Shown here: positions 34,396-43,647 of the stretch, one piece after another | Layout: every line of letters begins with the position of its first letter | How positions within the stretch are numbered: the stretch's first letter is position 1 | Assembly (NCBI GenBank): GCA_026709265.1 | Contig: JAPOTI010000137.1 | Span: 1-50,627 of the forward strand | Length of the DNA: 50,627 nt | Reading direction: 5' to 3' | From: Paracoccaceae bacterium | GTDB taxonomy: Bacteria; Pseudomonadota; Alphaproteobacteria; Rhodobacterales; Rhodobacteraceae | Notes under the pieces: generated by a model | What the model saw: only the letters and a program-made list of their open reading frames with translations | Databases searched by the model: none | Told to the model about the DNA's origin: nothing | Translations under genes and position numbers: made by a program

Positions 34396-37233
34396 TCATA
34401 TTGCGTCTGCGGCGGGCGCTGTGTCTTTACCGGTGCGCGCGATCCTCTCCATCAGTTTTTGACGCAGCGAATCCATACGTGATTGTGCATAGAGTTTATG
34501 GCCGGCCATGTCCTTGATATAAAAGACATCGACAGCCTGGATCCCGTAGGTTGCTATGATCGCACTGGAAATGGTCACATTGGCCCTGAATAATGTGTAG
34601 GCAATATCGAACATCAATCCCGGACGATCGCGCGTGTCGACTTCCAGAATGGTGCAGATGTCTGAACCTTCATTGTCAAAAGTGATTTCTGTTGGAACAG
34701 CAAAGCTTCGTGTCCGCCGTGCGGCAACGGATAGACTGACGTTTTTCTCGCGTACCTCCAATGCCTCAGCGGTTTTGACCTCACCTTTCATGGTCTGTTC
34801 AAGCACTTTCGACAAGCGCTGGAATCGCGCCTTGCCATAGGGTTTTCGGTTTTGGTCCTGAACCCAGAAGACCAAAACTGCGTACCCGTCTGACGTGGTG
34901 TAGGTTTTGGCATCAACCACATTGGCTGCGGCAATCGAGAGAGCGCCAGCGATCCGGGCAAAAGATCCCGGATGATCGGCGAGTGCGAAACAGATCCGGG
35001 TGGCGTCGCGGTCGGGATCCTGTTTGGCATCCATCCTGATCTGGTCGAGTCGGATATCCTCGAGGAGACGTGCCAGTACGACCTGAGTCTCGGTTGTCAG
35101 ATTTTGCCAGAACGGATCCGGGTAGCGCGTGAATTCAGCCGCAAGCGCATCATCGCTGCGGTTTGCAAATGCCTGGCTGAATCGCGCTTTTGCGTCTTCA
35201 ACGGCAATGACCAACTGATCGCCACGCCCCTCGGTCAGAGCCTGATGAGTCATACGGAAGAGGTCCCGTAGCAATTGGGCCTTCCAGTTGGTCCAAATTC
35301 CGGGCCCGACGCCACGAATATCGCAGACGGTCAACACGGTCAGCAGTTTGAGCCGGGAACGGCTTGCGACCCGCAGGGCAAAATTCCACAATGTCCGGGG
35401 ATCCGAGATATCACGTTTTTGACATGTGTCGGACATCAGAAGGTGATGGCGCACCAGCCATTCGACAGTTTCGATGTCGGCCTCGTTCAATCCAAGACGT
35501 GATGCGACCTGACGTGCGATCTCGGCACCGTAAACCGAATGATCCTGGCCCGAACCCTTGCCAATGTCATGGAGCAGCAGTGCCAGGTAGAGGACCTTGC
35601 GGTTCACGCCCTTGTCAAGGATTTCCGAAGCAACGGGCAACTCTTCCCGGTATTCTCCCCGCTCGATCTGTGACAGGGTTGAGATGCACTGAATGGTATG
35701 TTCGTCGACAGTATATTGATGGTAACCGCCGGGTTGAGTCATCGCGACAATATTCTGAAATTCAGGCAGGTAGCGGCCCAGCACCCCCAATTCATTCATC
35801 CGCCGCAATGCGCGTTCAGGGTTTCCGTGCTCGAGCAGCAAATTGAAGAAGACGGTGCTATTTTCAGGGTCACGGCGAAACTCATCATCGATCAGGAACA
35901 GATTGGCGGACACGAGGCGCATGGCATCAGGATGCAGGAGCAGACCGGTGCGCAAGGCTTCGTCGAACAAGCGCAGGATATTTCTCTTGTCGGCCAGAAA
36001 CATGACGTCATCGGCGATTGCGAGACGGCCATGCTGCGTCTTGTAACCGTGCCCGATCTTGGTACCGAGTAGCAGTCCCGTGCTCGTGAGCAGGCCACGA
36101 ACCAGGGGTTCACGTTTGACATGCTGTGCTTCCAGTGCGGTGAGAAAGATCCGTGTCAATTCGCCAACATCGGTGGCGTAGCGAAAATATTCCTGCATGA
36201 AATGTTCAGCTTCGGAACGTTCCGGTGAGGCCTGATAACCGAGGGCGCGTGCCACTTCGGCCTGGACCTCGAAATTGAGTTTATCCTGGGCCTTGCCTGC
36301 AAGGATATGAAGGACGCATCGAACAGACCATAAAAAGGCTTCGGCACTGATAAATTTTTCGAATTCCTCGATGCTGCATGCGCCGATATCGATCAACTCA
36401 CGCGGGTCCTTGATGCGGTGAAGATACTTGAAGATCCAAAAAAGTGTCTGCAGGTCGCGCAGACCACCCTTGCCTTCCTTGACATTGGGTTCGAGGAGGT
36501 AGCGGTTGCCATTCTGCCGCGTATTTCGTGCATCCCGCTCGGCGAGCTTCGCCTCGACAAAATCTCGTCCGGTTCCCTTGAACAGTTCATGCCACAATCT
36601 GTTGTTGAGATCCTCTGCCAGGGTTTCGTCACCAAAAATCACCCGGTTCTCGAGCAGGGCTGTGCGAATGGTGAAGTCTTCACGGCCAAGGCGAATACAA
36701 TCCTTGGCCGTGCGGCAGGAGTGCCCCACTTTGAGTTTGAGATCCCACAACAGGTACAGAACATTCTCGATTACATGTTCGATCCACGGGCCGATCTTTC
36801 CGTCGACGAGAAACAACAGATCAATATCCGAATGTTCTGCCATCTCGGCACGCCCGAAGCCACCCACTGCGAGGACCGCGAACCGTTCGACCGGATCCAC
36901 AATATTCATCTGTGGCCGGGTCGCCAGTTTCAGCGCCGCACGCACCAAACCGTCAGCAAGATAGGCGTATGAGCGAATGATGGTCCGGGCGGCAAACGGA
37001 TTGCTTGAAAATTGTTCCAGGGCCGTTTTTCTCAGGGATTGTGTCGCTGACTCTTTCTGCGCCTCAAGCGTAGTCAGTACTGATTGTCGCAAGGAAGATG
37101 GGTCCGCCCCGGCGGCATTTTGCAGGAACACATCCATGGATAATTCATCGAAGATCTGCCTGTGGTCCAGAGCCAGATTGTCCAGTGGCGTGATCTTCAT
37201 TCCCGGATGAATCGGTGTCTCCGCAGTTTGCAT
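34396..37233 (-). CDS. glnD: [Protein-PII] uridylyltransferase / uridylyl-removing enzyme GlnD
   Basis: The 945-residue sensor attaches UMP to PII when glutamine is low and removes it when glutamine is high. Domains in order: nucleotidyltransferase with GGFGRAEMAEHSDIDLL (124-140, the G-G...S-D-x-D metal site), a GlnD-specific helical part (LLEPNVKEGKGGLRDLQTLF near 246-265), an HD phosphohydrolase with HDIGKGSG near 555, and two ACT domains at about 740 and 858 (CFALADHPGSFARIAGALSI; EVDTRDRPGLMFDIAYTLFR) that sense glutamine. All catalytic residues appear intact. The start at 37233 is set by AGGAGG five bases before the ATG; the frame is open further upstream. It is divergent from the urease cluster it neighbours. 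Confidence 0.95.
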   Translation of the reverse strand: MQTAETPIHPGMKITPLDNLALDHRQIFDELSMDVFLQNAAGADPSSLRQSVLTTLEAQKESATQSLRKTALEQFSSNPFAARTIIRSYAYLADGLVRAALKLATRPQMNIVDPVERFAVLAVGGFGRAEMAEHSDIDLLFLVDGKIGPWIEHVIENVLYLLWDLKLKVGHSCRTAKDCIRLGREDFTIRTALLENRVIFGDETLAEDLNNRLWHELFKGTGRDFVEAKLAERDARNTRQNGNRYLLEPNVKEGKGGLRDLQTLFWIFKYLHRIKDPRELIDIGACSIEEFEKFISAEAFLWSVRCVLHILAGKAQDKLNFEVQAEVARALGYQASPERSEAEHFMQEYFRYATDVGELTRIFLTALEAQHVKREPLVRGLLTSTGLLLGTKIGHGYKTQHGRLAIADDVMFLADKRNILRLFDEALRTGLLLHPDAMRLVSANLFLIDDEFRRDPENSTVFFNLLLEHGNPERALRRMNELGVLGRYLPEFQNIVAMTQPGGYHQYTVDEHTIQCISTLSQIERGEYREELPVASEILDKGVNRKVLYLALLLHDIGKGSGQDHSVYGAEIARQVASRLGLNEADIETVEWLVRHHLLMSDTCQKRDISDPRTLWNFALRVASRSRLKLLTVLTVCDIRGVGPGIWTNWKAQLLRDLFRMTHQALTEGRGDQLVIAVEDAKARFSQAFANRSDDALAAEFTRYPDPFWQNLTTETQVVLARLLEDIRLDQIRMDAKQDPDRDATRICFALADHPGSFARIAGALSIAAANVVDAKTYTTSDGYAVLVFWVQDQNRKPYGKARFQRLSKVLEQTMKGEVKTAEALEVREKNVSLSVAARRTRSFAVPTEITFDNEGSDICTILEVDTRDRPGLMFDIAYTLFRANVTISSAIIATYGIQAVDVFYIKDMAGHKLYAQSRMDSLRQKLMERIARTGKDTAPAADAI

Positions 37234-38160
37234 CTCGACCTCCTGTGCAATCTCCCTGCCACCAACAATAAACAGAAGCAGTGGAGAATTGAATAAAGTA
37301 ACACGCGACAATCTTTGGCTTTGGCACATTGTCCGGAGACGGCATCTGGCATGTGAATATTGCTGTCAGGTGGTGGCTTCCGGAACACTGTGTCTTTGCG
37401 TTTTCCCGAAGGGATCCGCAGTCCTGATTTTGTGCCGCTTCACCTTTCTGCGTGAAACTTTTGGGGATTATATACCTGACCACCCGAACCACTACATATT
37501 CTATTATCAATCCCTCGTAACCACTACTTATAGTACGATGGGTAGTCAGGTATATCATTCCCAAACTTTGAGACTGGAATTCAGGGACGGGCTCGGCAGC
37601 GCCTCAATCGCTTTCAAACACCAAACCGATGGTTATGAACTGGCTTCGAGGACCGCGGATCTTGTCCCGGTTGCCAGGATGGCACCATGGGAGATCGTCC
37701 AGTTCATCCTGAATTCGCCATGGTCATTATTTCCTCCAACCTCAACGACGATATCGCAATCATGGGATTCGGGTTGCCCGGGTCAAAAGACCGAAAGTCA
37801 CCTGATCACAGGGTTGATTTGCCTGGGCGTGCATCTCAGCGAATCCGGAAAGAATTCCGAGATGGCAGAGCCTGAGCAGGGACATGAAGATTGATTGCTG
37901 CCACGCTGGAATTCGGCGTGGCGCGCAGTTGAATTGCGGGCGTGAAATTCACGATCCGAAGACATCCGGGACGGTGACAGGCTTTCAACGCGTCCCAGGA
38001 CCCGGGAGGCATTCATCAGACTATTGTCAAATCGGTGCCGCCGAACGCTTCACGCCCGGGCCGAAATGTCATAGCAATTGTTGATGTTGGGAATCGACTC
38101 TCTCCTCCCAGCTGTAATGAATCACTGACCGAGGCAGGATCAATCCTTCAAGACTTGCCG
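37234..38160. other. 927-base region between glnD and ureD
   Basis: Holds the glnD promoter, the inverted-repeat element at 37461-37564 and upstream sequence of the urease genes. Open frames of 60-120 codons occur on both strands (for example 37534-37894 plus) but none resembles a known protein or has a ribosome-binding site. On the minus strand, short protein-like pieces between 37600 and 37760 in different frames suggest decayed coding DNA. Confidence 0.4.
37461..37564. repeat. 104-bp inverted-repeat element (MITE-like)
   Basis: A 25-base left arm (37461-37485) and right arm (37540-37564) are complementary at 22 of 25 positions; the core TATACCTGAC is perfect in both. The 54-base centre is AT-rich and contains AACCACTAC twice (37487-37495 and 37519-37527). 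The left arm with its next three bases (TATATACCTGACCACCCGAA) recurs at 825-844. Size, terminal inverted repeats and lack of coding capacity fit a miniature transposable element or a structured intergenic repeat. Confidence 0.7.
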
Positions 38161-38988
38161 ATGAATCGCCACATCCTACGGGCAGACGGCATCGCCGAAG
38201 CTGAATTTTGCGGTGCACAGGGTGTGACCCGACTCAGGCATTTGCGCCAGAACTGGCCTTCCCGTGTTCTCTTTCCTGCCAAGGCGCTGAATTCACCGGT
38301 CGAGGCCGTGATCGCCAATACCGCAGGTGGAATCGTCGGTGGTGATCGAATTGAACAACGCTTCGTTGCGCAGCACGGAGCACGCGTCATCATCACCAGT
38401 CAGGCAGCAGAAAAAGTCTATCGTTCGGCCCAAGAGATCAGCCATCTCATGACATCCGTTGCTGTTGGTGCAAATTGTCATGTCGAGTGGATGCCGCAGG
38501 AGACCATTCTGTTTGAAGGGGCAAAGTTGCGGCGTCATAACCGTATTTCGGTTGCAGCGGACTCCATCCTGATCGCCGGTGAAATCACGATTTTTGGTCG
38601 TCGCGCACGCGACGAGACCTTCGCACACGGTTATTTTCACGACAGTTGGGAGGTGCGGATGGACCAAAAACTCGCTTGGTCGGATCGGTTGCATATCGAG
38701 TCCGGGATCAACGATGCTTTGCAGCGACCCTGGGCATTCGGCAAAACTGCGGCGACAGCGCTGATGGTTTGCAAGACATCGGATCCTCAGGAGATGCGTG
38801 AGTCTGCACGCGATTTGCTCGGTGACTTTCCGGGCGGTGGCTTTACAATGGTGGCCGGATTGACTATCGGAAGGTTCGTCAGCGATGATGCTGCCGAGCT
38901 GCGCGATCTCATCGCACGACTCTGGTTGGGGTTGCGCCCGCAGGCTGGTCTCAGTGGAGACGATTTACCGCGCGTGTGGAATCTTTAG
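38161..38988 (+). CDS. ureD: Urease accessory protein UreD
   Basis: The 275-residue protein matches UreD (UreH), the scaffold that binds apo-urease and receives nickel from UreG via UreF. Recognisable are TRLRHLRQNWPSRVLFPAKA, AVIANTAGGIVGGDRIEQRF, ITSQAAEKVYRS, and the WMPQETILFEGAKLRRHNRI stretch conserved in the family. The start at 38161 gives a normal N-terminus; no strong Shine-Dalgarno is seen. First gene of the urease cluster, 54 bases ahead of ureA. Confidence 0.92.
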   Translation: MNRHILRADGIAEAEFCGAQGVTRLRHLRQNWPSRVLFPAKALNSPVEAVIANTAGGIVGGDRIEQRFVAQHGARVIITSQAAEKVYRSAQEISHLMTSVAVGANCHVEWMPQETILFEGAKLRRHNRISVAADSILIAGEITIFGRRARDETFAHGYFHDSWEVRMDQKLAWSDRLHIESGINDALQRPWAFGKTAATALMVCKTSDPQEMRESARDLLGDFPGGGFTMVAGLTIGRFVSDDAAELRDLIARLWLGLRPQAGLSGDDLPRVWNL

Positions 38989-39042
38989 CTGCGTCAAATC
39001 GACATGAACGAACGACATTTGGCACGCTCGTGAGGGACGAAA

Positions 39043-39345
39043 ATGCAGTTGACTCCGCGGGAAAAAGACAAACTCTTGATTTCAGTTGCAGCCATGGTGG
39101 CCCGACGACGTTTGGAGCGTGGAGTCAGGCTGAATTATCCTGAGGCTGTGGCACTGATCAGTGACTTTGTGGTTGAGGGAGCACGCGATGGTAAGGCTGT
39201 CGCCGAGTTGATGGTTGAGGGTGCCAATGTCCTCAACCGCGAACAGGTCATGGAGGGTATCCCGGAGATGTTGCACGATGTTCAGGTTGAAGCCACTTTT
39301 CCGGACGGCACCAAGTTGGTGACCGTTCATCTTCCGATACGCTGA
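39043..39345 (+). CDS. ureA: Urease gamma subunit
   Basis: The 100-residue protein is UreA over its full length: [40 protein letters not shown] and the C-terminal [16 protein letters not shown]. It is the smallest of three structural subunits of nickel urease, packing against UreC. GAGGGACGAAA precedes the ATG. The order ureA-ureB-ureC with gaps of 9 and 3 bases indicates one operon. Confidence 0.96.
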   Translation: MQLTPREKDKLLISVAAMVARRRLERGVRLNYPEAVALISDFVVEGARDGKAVAELMVEGANVLNREQVMEGIPEMLHDVQVEATFPDGTKLVTVHLPIR

Positions 39346-39354
39346 GGATTCACG

Positions 39355-39666
39355 ATGATTCCAGGTGAAGTCATCACAGTCCCCGGGACATTGACGATCA
39401 ATAAAGATCGTCAGACGATCTCGGTCAAGGTCGTGAATCGTGGGGACCGTCCCATACAGGTCGGTTCGCACTATCACTTTTATGAAACCAACAGCGCGCT
39501 CGAATTTGATCGTGAGGCGGCGCGCGGATTTCGCCTCAATGTCACCGCAGGGTCAGCAATTCGCTTTGAGCCGGGCCAGACAAGAACGGTTGAACTCGTC
39601 GCTTATGCCGGAACGAGAACGGTCTGCGGCTTTCAGGCACGTATCAACGGTCCACTGGACGCCTGA
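39355..39666 (+). CDS. ureB: Urease beta subunit
   Basis: The 103-residue protein is Ure[21 protein letters not shown], then [20 protein letters not shown], and [20 protein letters not shown]. Gamma and beta are separate proteins, as in most proteobacteria, not fused as in Helicobacter. It starts nine bases after ureA and ends three bases before ureC. Confidence 0.96.
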   Translation: MIPGEVITVPGTLTINKDRQTISVKVVNRGDRPIQVGSHYHFYETNSALEFDREAARGFRLNVTAGSAIRFEPGQTRTVELVAYAGTRTVCGFQARINGPLDA

Positions 39667-39669
39667 AAC

Positions 39670-41382
39670 ATGGCCCAACAGGTTCCGAGAAGCGAATATG
39701 CCGGGATATTTGGCCCGACGACGGGCGACAAATTGCGTCTGGCCGATACCGAGCTCTTTATCGCGGTGGAAAGTGACCACACAATCTACGGGGAAGAGGT
39801 CAAGTTCGGTGGCGGCAAGGTTATCCGGGACGGGATGGGTCAGTCCCAGATGGCCCGTTCGGAAGGATCAGCAGATACAGTCATTACCAATGCCGTGATT
39901 CTCGACCATTGGGGTATTGTCAAAGCTGATATCGGAATTCGCGATGGGCGTATTGCGGGGATCGGCAAGGCCGGAAATCCTGATATTCAGCCTGGCGTTG
40001 ACATCGTGATCGGACCAGGGACGGAAATCATTGCCGGAGAGGGCAAGATTGTGACCCCCGGCGGGCTCGATGTTCATATCCACTTCATTTGTCCGCAACA
40101 GGCAGAAGATGCGCTTCACAGTGGTATCACCACGATGATGGGTGGCGGCACTGGTCCTGCGGCGGGAACCAATGCAACCACCTGCACTCCCGGTGCCTGG
40201 CATATCAGTCGCATGCTCGAGGCGGCGGAAGCTTTTCCCATTAATCTTGGCTTTTTTGGCAAGGGTAATGCATCCCAAGTCAAGCCGTTGATCGAACAGG
40301 TTACGGCCGGAGCCTGTGCCCTCAAGCTGCATGAGGACTGGGGGACGACACCGTCGGCAATCGATACCTGTCTGCGAGTGGCGGATGATATGGATATCCA
40401 GGTCCTCATTCATACTGATACGCTGAATGAATCGGGATTTGTCGAGGCGACGACCGAAGCAATTGGCGGCCGTACCATCCATGCATTTCATACGGAGGGC
40501 GCAGGTGGTGGTCATGCACCGGACATTATTCGGCTTTGTGGGGAGAGTAATGTCATTCCATCATCAACCAACCCGACGCGTCCCTTTACAGTGAATACGC
40601 TGGCTGAGCATCTTGACATGCTGATGGTATGCCACCATCTCGACCCGAAAATTCCGGAAGATCTGGCGTTTGCGGATAGTCGTATCCGTAAGGAGACAAT
40701 TGCTGCCGAGGACATTCTGCATGATATGGGTGCCATGTCGGTGATGGCGTCCGACAGTCAGGCCATGGGCAGGGCGGGCGAGGTGATAATCCGTACCTGG
40801 CAGACGGCGGACAAGATGAAACGACAGCGCGGGACACTGCCAGAGGAAACAGGTGACAACGACAATTTTCGGGCGCGGCGCTATGTGGCCAAGTACTGCA
40901 TCAATCCGGCAATTGCGCATGGTATCAGTCAGCATGTGGGATCTATAGAGGCCGGGAAACTGGCCGATCTTGTGGTCTGGGATCCGGCCTTCTTTGGTGT
41001 CAAGCCGCATCTGGTCCTGAAATTCGGAATGATTGCCGCGGCACCCATGGGGGACCCAAACGCTTCCATTCCCACGCCTCAGCCGGTTCATTACCGCCCG
41101 ATGTTTGGTGCTTTGGGAAAAGCGCGTTCACGCGCAGCAGTCAGTTTTGTCAGCCAGGCCGCCATTGACCTTGGTGTCGATGAAACGCTCGGCCTGACGC
41201 GAGATTTGGTCCCGGTTGTCAATACCCGTGCGGGTATCGGCAAGTCCGCCATGATCCACAATGCGACTGTGCCCAAGATTGACGTTGATCCGGAAACCTA
41301 CGAGGTTCGTGCCGACGGCACGTTGCTCACTTGCGCTCCAGCAGACGTTCTTCCTCTGGCACAGAGATATTTTCTGTATTGA
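39670..41382 (+). CDS. ureC: Urease alpha (catalytic) subunit
   Basis: The 570-residue catalytic subunit hydrolyses urea to ammonia and carbamate. All nickel-site residues known from Klebsiella urease can be matched: the His pair in [11 protein letters not shown], the carbamylated Lys and a His in [13 protein letters not shown], His in [12 protein letters not shown], His in [14 protein letters not shown], and Asp in [11 protein letters not shown]. The mobile-flap Cys-His pair is present in [16 protein letters not shown]. Length is standard. Its TGA overlaps the ATG of ureE. Confidence 0.97.
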   Translation: MAQQVPRSEYAGIFGPTTGDKLRLADTELFIAVESDHTIYGEEVKFGGGKVIRDGMGQSQMARSEGSADTVITNAVILDHWGIVKADIGIRDGRIAGIGKAGNPDIQPGVDIVIGPGTEIIAGEGKIVTPGGLDVHIHFICPQQAEDALHSGITTMMGGGTGPAAGTNATTCTPGAWHISRMLEAAEAFPINLGFFGKGNASQVKPLIEQVTAGACALKLHEDWGTTPSAIDTCLRVADDMDIQVLIHTDTLNESGFVEATTEAIGGRTIHAFHTEGAGGGHAPDIIRLCGESNVIPSSTNPTRPFTVNTLAEHLDMLMVCHHLDPKIPEDLAFADSRIRKETIAAEDILHDMGAMSVMASDSQAMGRAGEVIIRTWQTADKMKRQRGTLPEETGDNDNFRARRYVAKYCINPAIAHGISQHVGSIEAGKLADLVVWDPAFFGVKPHLVLKFGMIAAAPMGDPNASIPTPQPVHYRPMFGALGKARSRAAVSFVSQAAIDLGVDETLGLTRDLVPVVNTRAGIGKSAMIHNATVPKIDVDPETYEVRADGTLLTCAPADVLPLAQRYFLY

Positions 41383-41837
41383 TGCATCGCGCCGTTGCCG
41401 TTGCAAAGCGCGGTCATTGGCCGTCTTCCCAGGCTGCTGCTGCCGTCACGCTTGATTATGACGCGCGCTACCGTCGGCGGATCAGCCTTGATTGCGGCTC
41501 ATTCGGACGCGTGCTGCTGGATTTGCCCGAAGCATCTGTCCTTGCTGAAGGTGACGGGTTGAAACTGAAGGATGGTGGCTGGATTCATGTCCACGCCGCG
41601 CTCGAGGATCTTCTGGAAATCTCGTCAGTTGATTCATTCAGTCTCGTACGTATCGCCTGGCATTTGGGGAACCACCATTGTCCAACGGATCTCTCGGCCA
41701 GCCGGCTGCGGATTCGCCGCGACCATGTCATGGAATCGTTGTTGCGAGGTCTGGGTTGTTCGCCGATACCGGTGCGCGCCGTCTTCAATCCTGAGAAAGG
41801 TGCCTACCATGAGGCGGGACAGGGACATGGAGAGTGA
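41382..41837 (+). CDS. ureE: Urease accessory nickel-binding protein UreE
   Basis: The 151-residue protein has the UreE two-domain plan. The N-terminal domain includes RRRISLDCGSFGRVLLDLPE; the metal-binding domain has VRIAWHLGNHHCPTDL with the conserved nickel-site His, and HVMESLLRGLGCSPIPVRAV. The His-rich tail of Klebsiella UreE is absent; only two histidines remain at the end (YHEAGQGHGE), as in many species. It starts within the ureC stop codon (TGATG) and overlaps ureF by 29 bases. Confidence 0.92.
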   Translation: MHRAVAVAKRGHWPSSQAAAAVTLDYDARYRRRISLDCGSFGRVLLDLPEASVLAEGDGLKLKDGGWIHVHAALEDLLEISSVDSFSLVRIAWHLGNHHCPTDLSASRLRIRRDHVMESLLRGLGCSPIPVRAVFNPEKGAYHEAGQGHGE

Positions 41838-42522
41838 CAGCAGCAGGACGCTGACATGTGATCAGCTCAACCTGTTTCTGACCTGGTTCTCACCGTCTTT
41901 TCCGGTGGGGTCCTTTGCCTATTCCCATGGTTTGGAAACCGCGGTGGCCAAGGGGGCGGTCACCGGGATCAAGGATCTTTGCGAATGGACAGAAACTGTG
42001 CTTTTGTTGGGGACCGGCCGCACCGATGGCATCATCTTTTGTGAAATCCACCATGCGGTGACAGAGGCGGATGAAGACCGCCTCGCGCACATCGCCGAGC
42101 TCTCGGCGTCATTGCTGTCCAGCGAGGAACTGGGTCTCGAGTCGTTGGCCCAGGGCGGTGCTTTTCTCAGTGCGTGTCAAACAGTCTGGCCGACGGATTT
42201 TCTGACGCGCACGAAGCTTGACGCGCCGACATATTGCGTCGCAGTGGCCGCTGTTTGTGCCGCGCATGCGCTGCCCCTGAAGTTGAGTCTGATCTGTTGG
42301 TATCATGCACTGATGGCAGGTCTGGTTTCTGCCGGCGTGCGATTGATACCACTGGGTCAGACGCAAGGATTGCAAGCTCTCGCCTCTCTATCGTCAACAG
42401 TCACGCAGGCCGCCCGGCAAGTCCAGGATGTCCCCATCGAAGATGTGGGCTCGGCCGCACCGCTTATTGAAATTGACTCCATCCAACATGAGACACAATA
42501 TTCGCGACTCTTTCGATCGTGA
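41809..42522 (+). CDS. ureF: Urease accessory protein UreF
   Basis: The 237-residue helical protein matches UreF: LTWFSPSFPVGSFAYSHGLE at the N-terminus, DLCEWTETVLLLGTGRTDGI, and the late IPLGQTQGLQALA with conserved Gln. UreF joins UreD and UreG in the urease activation complex and controls the GTPase of UreG. The ATG at 41809 has AAAGG eight bases upstream; an ATG at 41827 is also in frame. A gap of 482 bases, unusual for such clusters, separates it from ureG. Confidence 0.92.
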   Translation: MRRDRDMESDSSRTLTCDQLNLFLTWFSPSFPVGSFAYSHGLETAVAKGAVTGIKDLCEWTETVLLLGTGRTDGIIFCEIHHAVTEADEDRLAHIAELSASLLSSEELGLESLAQGGAFLSACQTVWPTDFLTRTKLDAPTYCVAVAAVCAAHALPLKLSLICWYHALMAGLVSAGVRLIPLGQTQGLQALASLSSTVTQAARQVQDVPIEDVGSAAPLIEIDSIQHETQYSRLFRS

Positions 42523-43004
42523 GGTTGCATCAGACATGCTCTGCCGCGGGCAACAAATGAGGTGCTGTCGCAAGTTGCAATCGCGCGCGTTGACACGATC
42601 ATTTCGATGGGTCCTGGCAGACAACACTGCTTTCACCCCGCATAGACGACGCGACCGCTGTCAGGACAAGACCAGTGAGGTCATGACAGGGTTCTGTATC
42701 AGGGCCTTCGTCTTGGATGGCACACCATTTGCTCGTCGGTTGGCCGGTGCCTGCAGGCATCGTTCAATTGCTTCGCGTGCGGGTGATGCAGTCAGACCGT
42801 TCACAAGCCACAATGCGTCACGTGGCTTCAGTTGTGTCAGGGGGATCGGATTGAAGCATATGATTGATGTCTTTTTCACCGAGGTTATAGACAAACACAT
42901 GCTGCCGGCGTTACCAGACATGCTACTTCACGTGTTTGAAACAGGTGACGCTATTGTCGCAACAGGCGATGGCAGTTTTCATGGCAGTCAACAAGAAGAT
43001 ACCA
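42523..43004. other. 482-base gap inside the urease cluster (ureF-ureG)
   Basis: In most urease clusters ureF and ureG overlap or nearly touch. Here the interval holds a plus-strand frame from the ATG at 42684 to 43018 (111 codons) and a minus-strand frame 42661-42921 (86 codons). Neither has recognisable family features or a clear ribosome-binding site. There is no obvious inverted repeat or IS end. It may be a decayed insertion. Confidence 0.4.
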
Positions 43005-43634
43005 ATGAATCCTATTGAACATGGTCCGCTCCGGGTTGGAATTGGCGGTCCGGTTGGGACGGGCAAGACAGCGCTGGTTGACGCATTGTGCAAGATGCTT
43101 CGCGATGATTTTGAAATTGCAGTCATCACGAACGACATTTACACGCGCGAAGATGCGCAGTTTCTGTGTCGCTCCGGGGCTCTCGAAACCGAACGTATTG
43201 CCGGGGTGGAAACCGGGGGCTGCCCGCATACGGCAATCCGCGAAGACGCTTCAATCAATCTGGCGGCGGTGAAGGACATGCACAACAGGTTCCCGCAACT
43301 GGATCTGATTCTCATTGAGTCAGGCGGTGACAACCTGGCAGCAACTTTCAGCCCAGAACTCGCCGATATTACGATCTATGTGATCGATGTTTCAGCCGGT
43401 GACAAGATCCCACGCAAAGGGGGTCCGGGTATCACCCGCTCTGATCTTCTCGTGATCAACAAAACGGATCTGGCGCCTTTCGTCGGCGCTGACCTTGATG
43501 TGATGGACAGGGATTCGCGAAAGATGCGGGGCGACAGACCGTTTGTCTTCGCCAATGTACGGGCCGGCGAAGGTGTCGGAAATGTTGCCGCATTTATTCA
43601 GCAGACGGGTGGATTGACGGCCACAGCACAGTAG
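43005..43634 (+). CDS. ureG: Urease accessory GTPase UreG
   Basis: The 209-residue SIMIBI-class GTPase supplies nickel to urease. Visible are the P-loop [17 protein letters not shown], the switch segment [20 protein letters not shown], the nickel-binding Cys-Pro-His ([16 protein letters not shown]), [19 protein letters not shown] and the guanine-specificity [13 protein letters not shown]. The start at 43005 gives the usual short lead before GPLRVGIGG; ATGs at 42936, 42969 and 42981 are also in frame. The purine gene follows 13 bases downstream. Confidence 0.95.
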   Translation: MNPIEHGPLRVGIGGPVGTGKTALVDALCKMLRDDFEIAVITNDIYTREDAQFLCRSGALETERIAGVETGGCPHTAIREDASINLAAVKDMHNRFPQLDLILIESGGDNLAATFSPELADITIYVIDVSAGDKIPRKGGPGITRSDLLVINKTDLAPFVGADLDVMDRDSRKMRGDRPFVFANVRAGEGVGNVAAFIQQTGGLTATAQ

Positions 43635-43647
43635 GAGACACATCCAA

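Noticed and set aside
37289-37894. 201-codon plus-strand open frame upstream of ureD
   Set aside because: It runs through the inverted-repeat element, has no family features and no start signal.
42661-42921. 86-codon minus-strand frame inside the urease cluster as a gene
   Set aside because: No recognisable family, no ribosome-binding site, and opposite to cluster direction.
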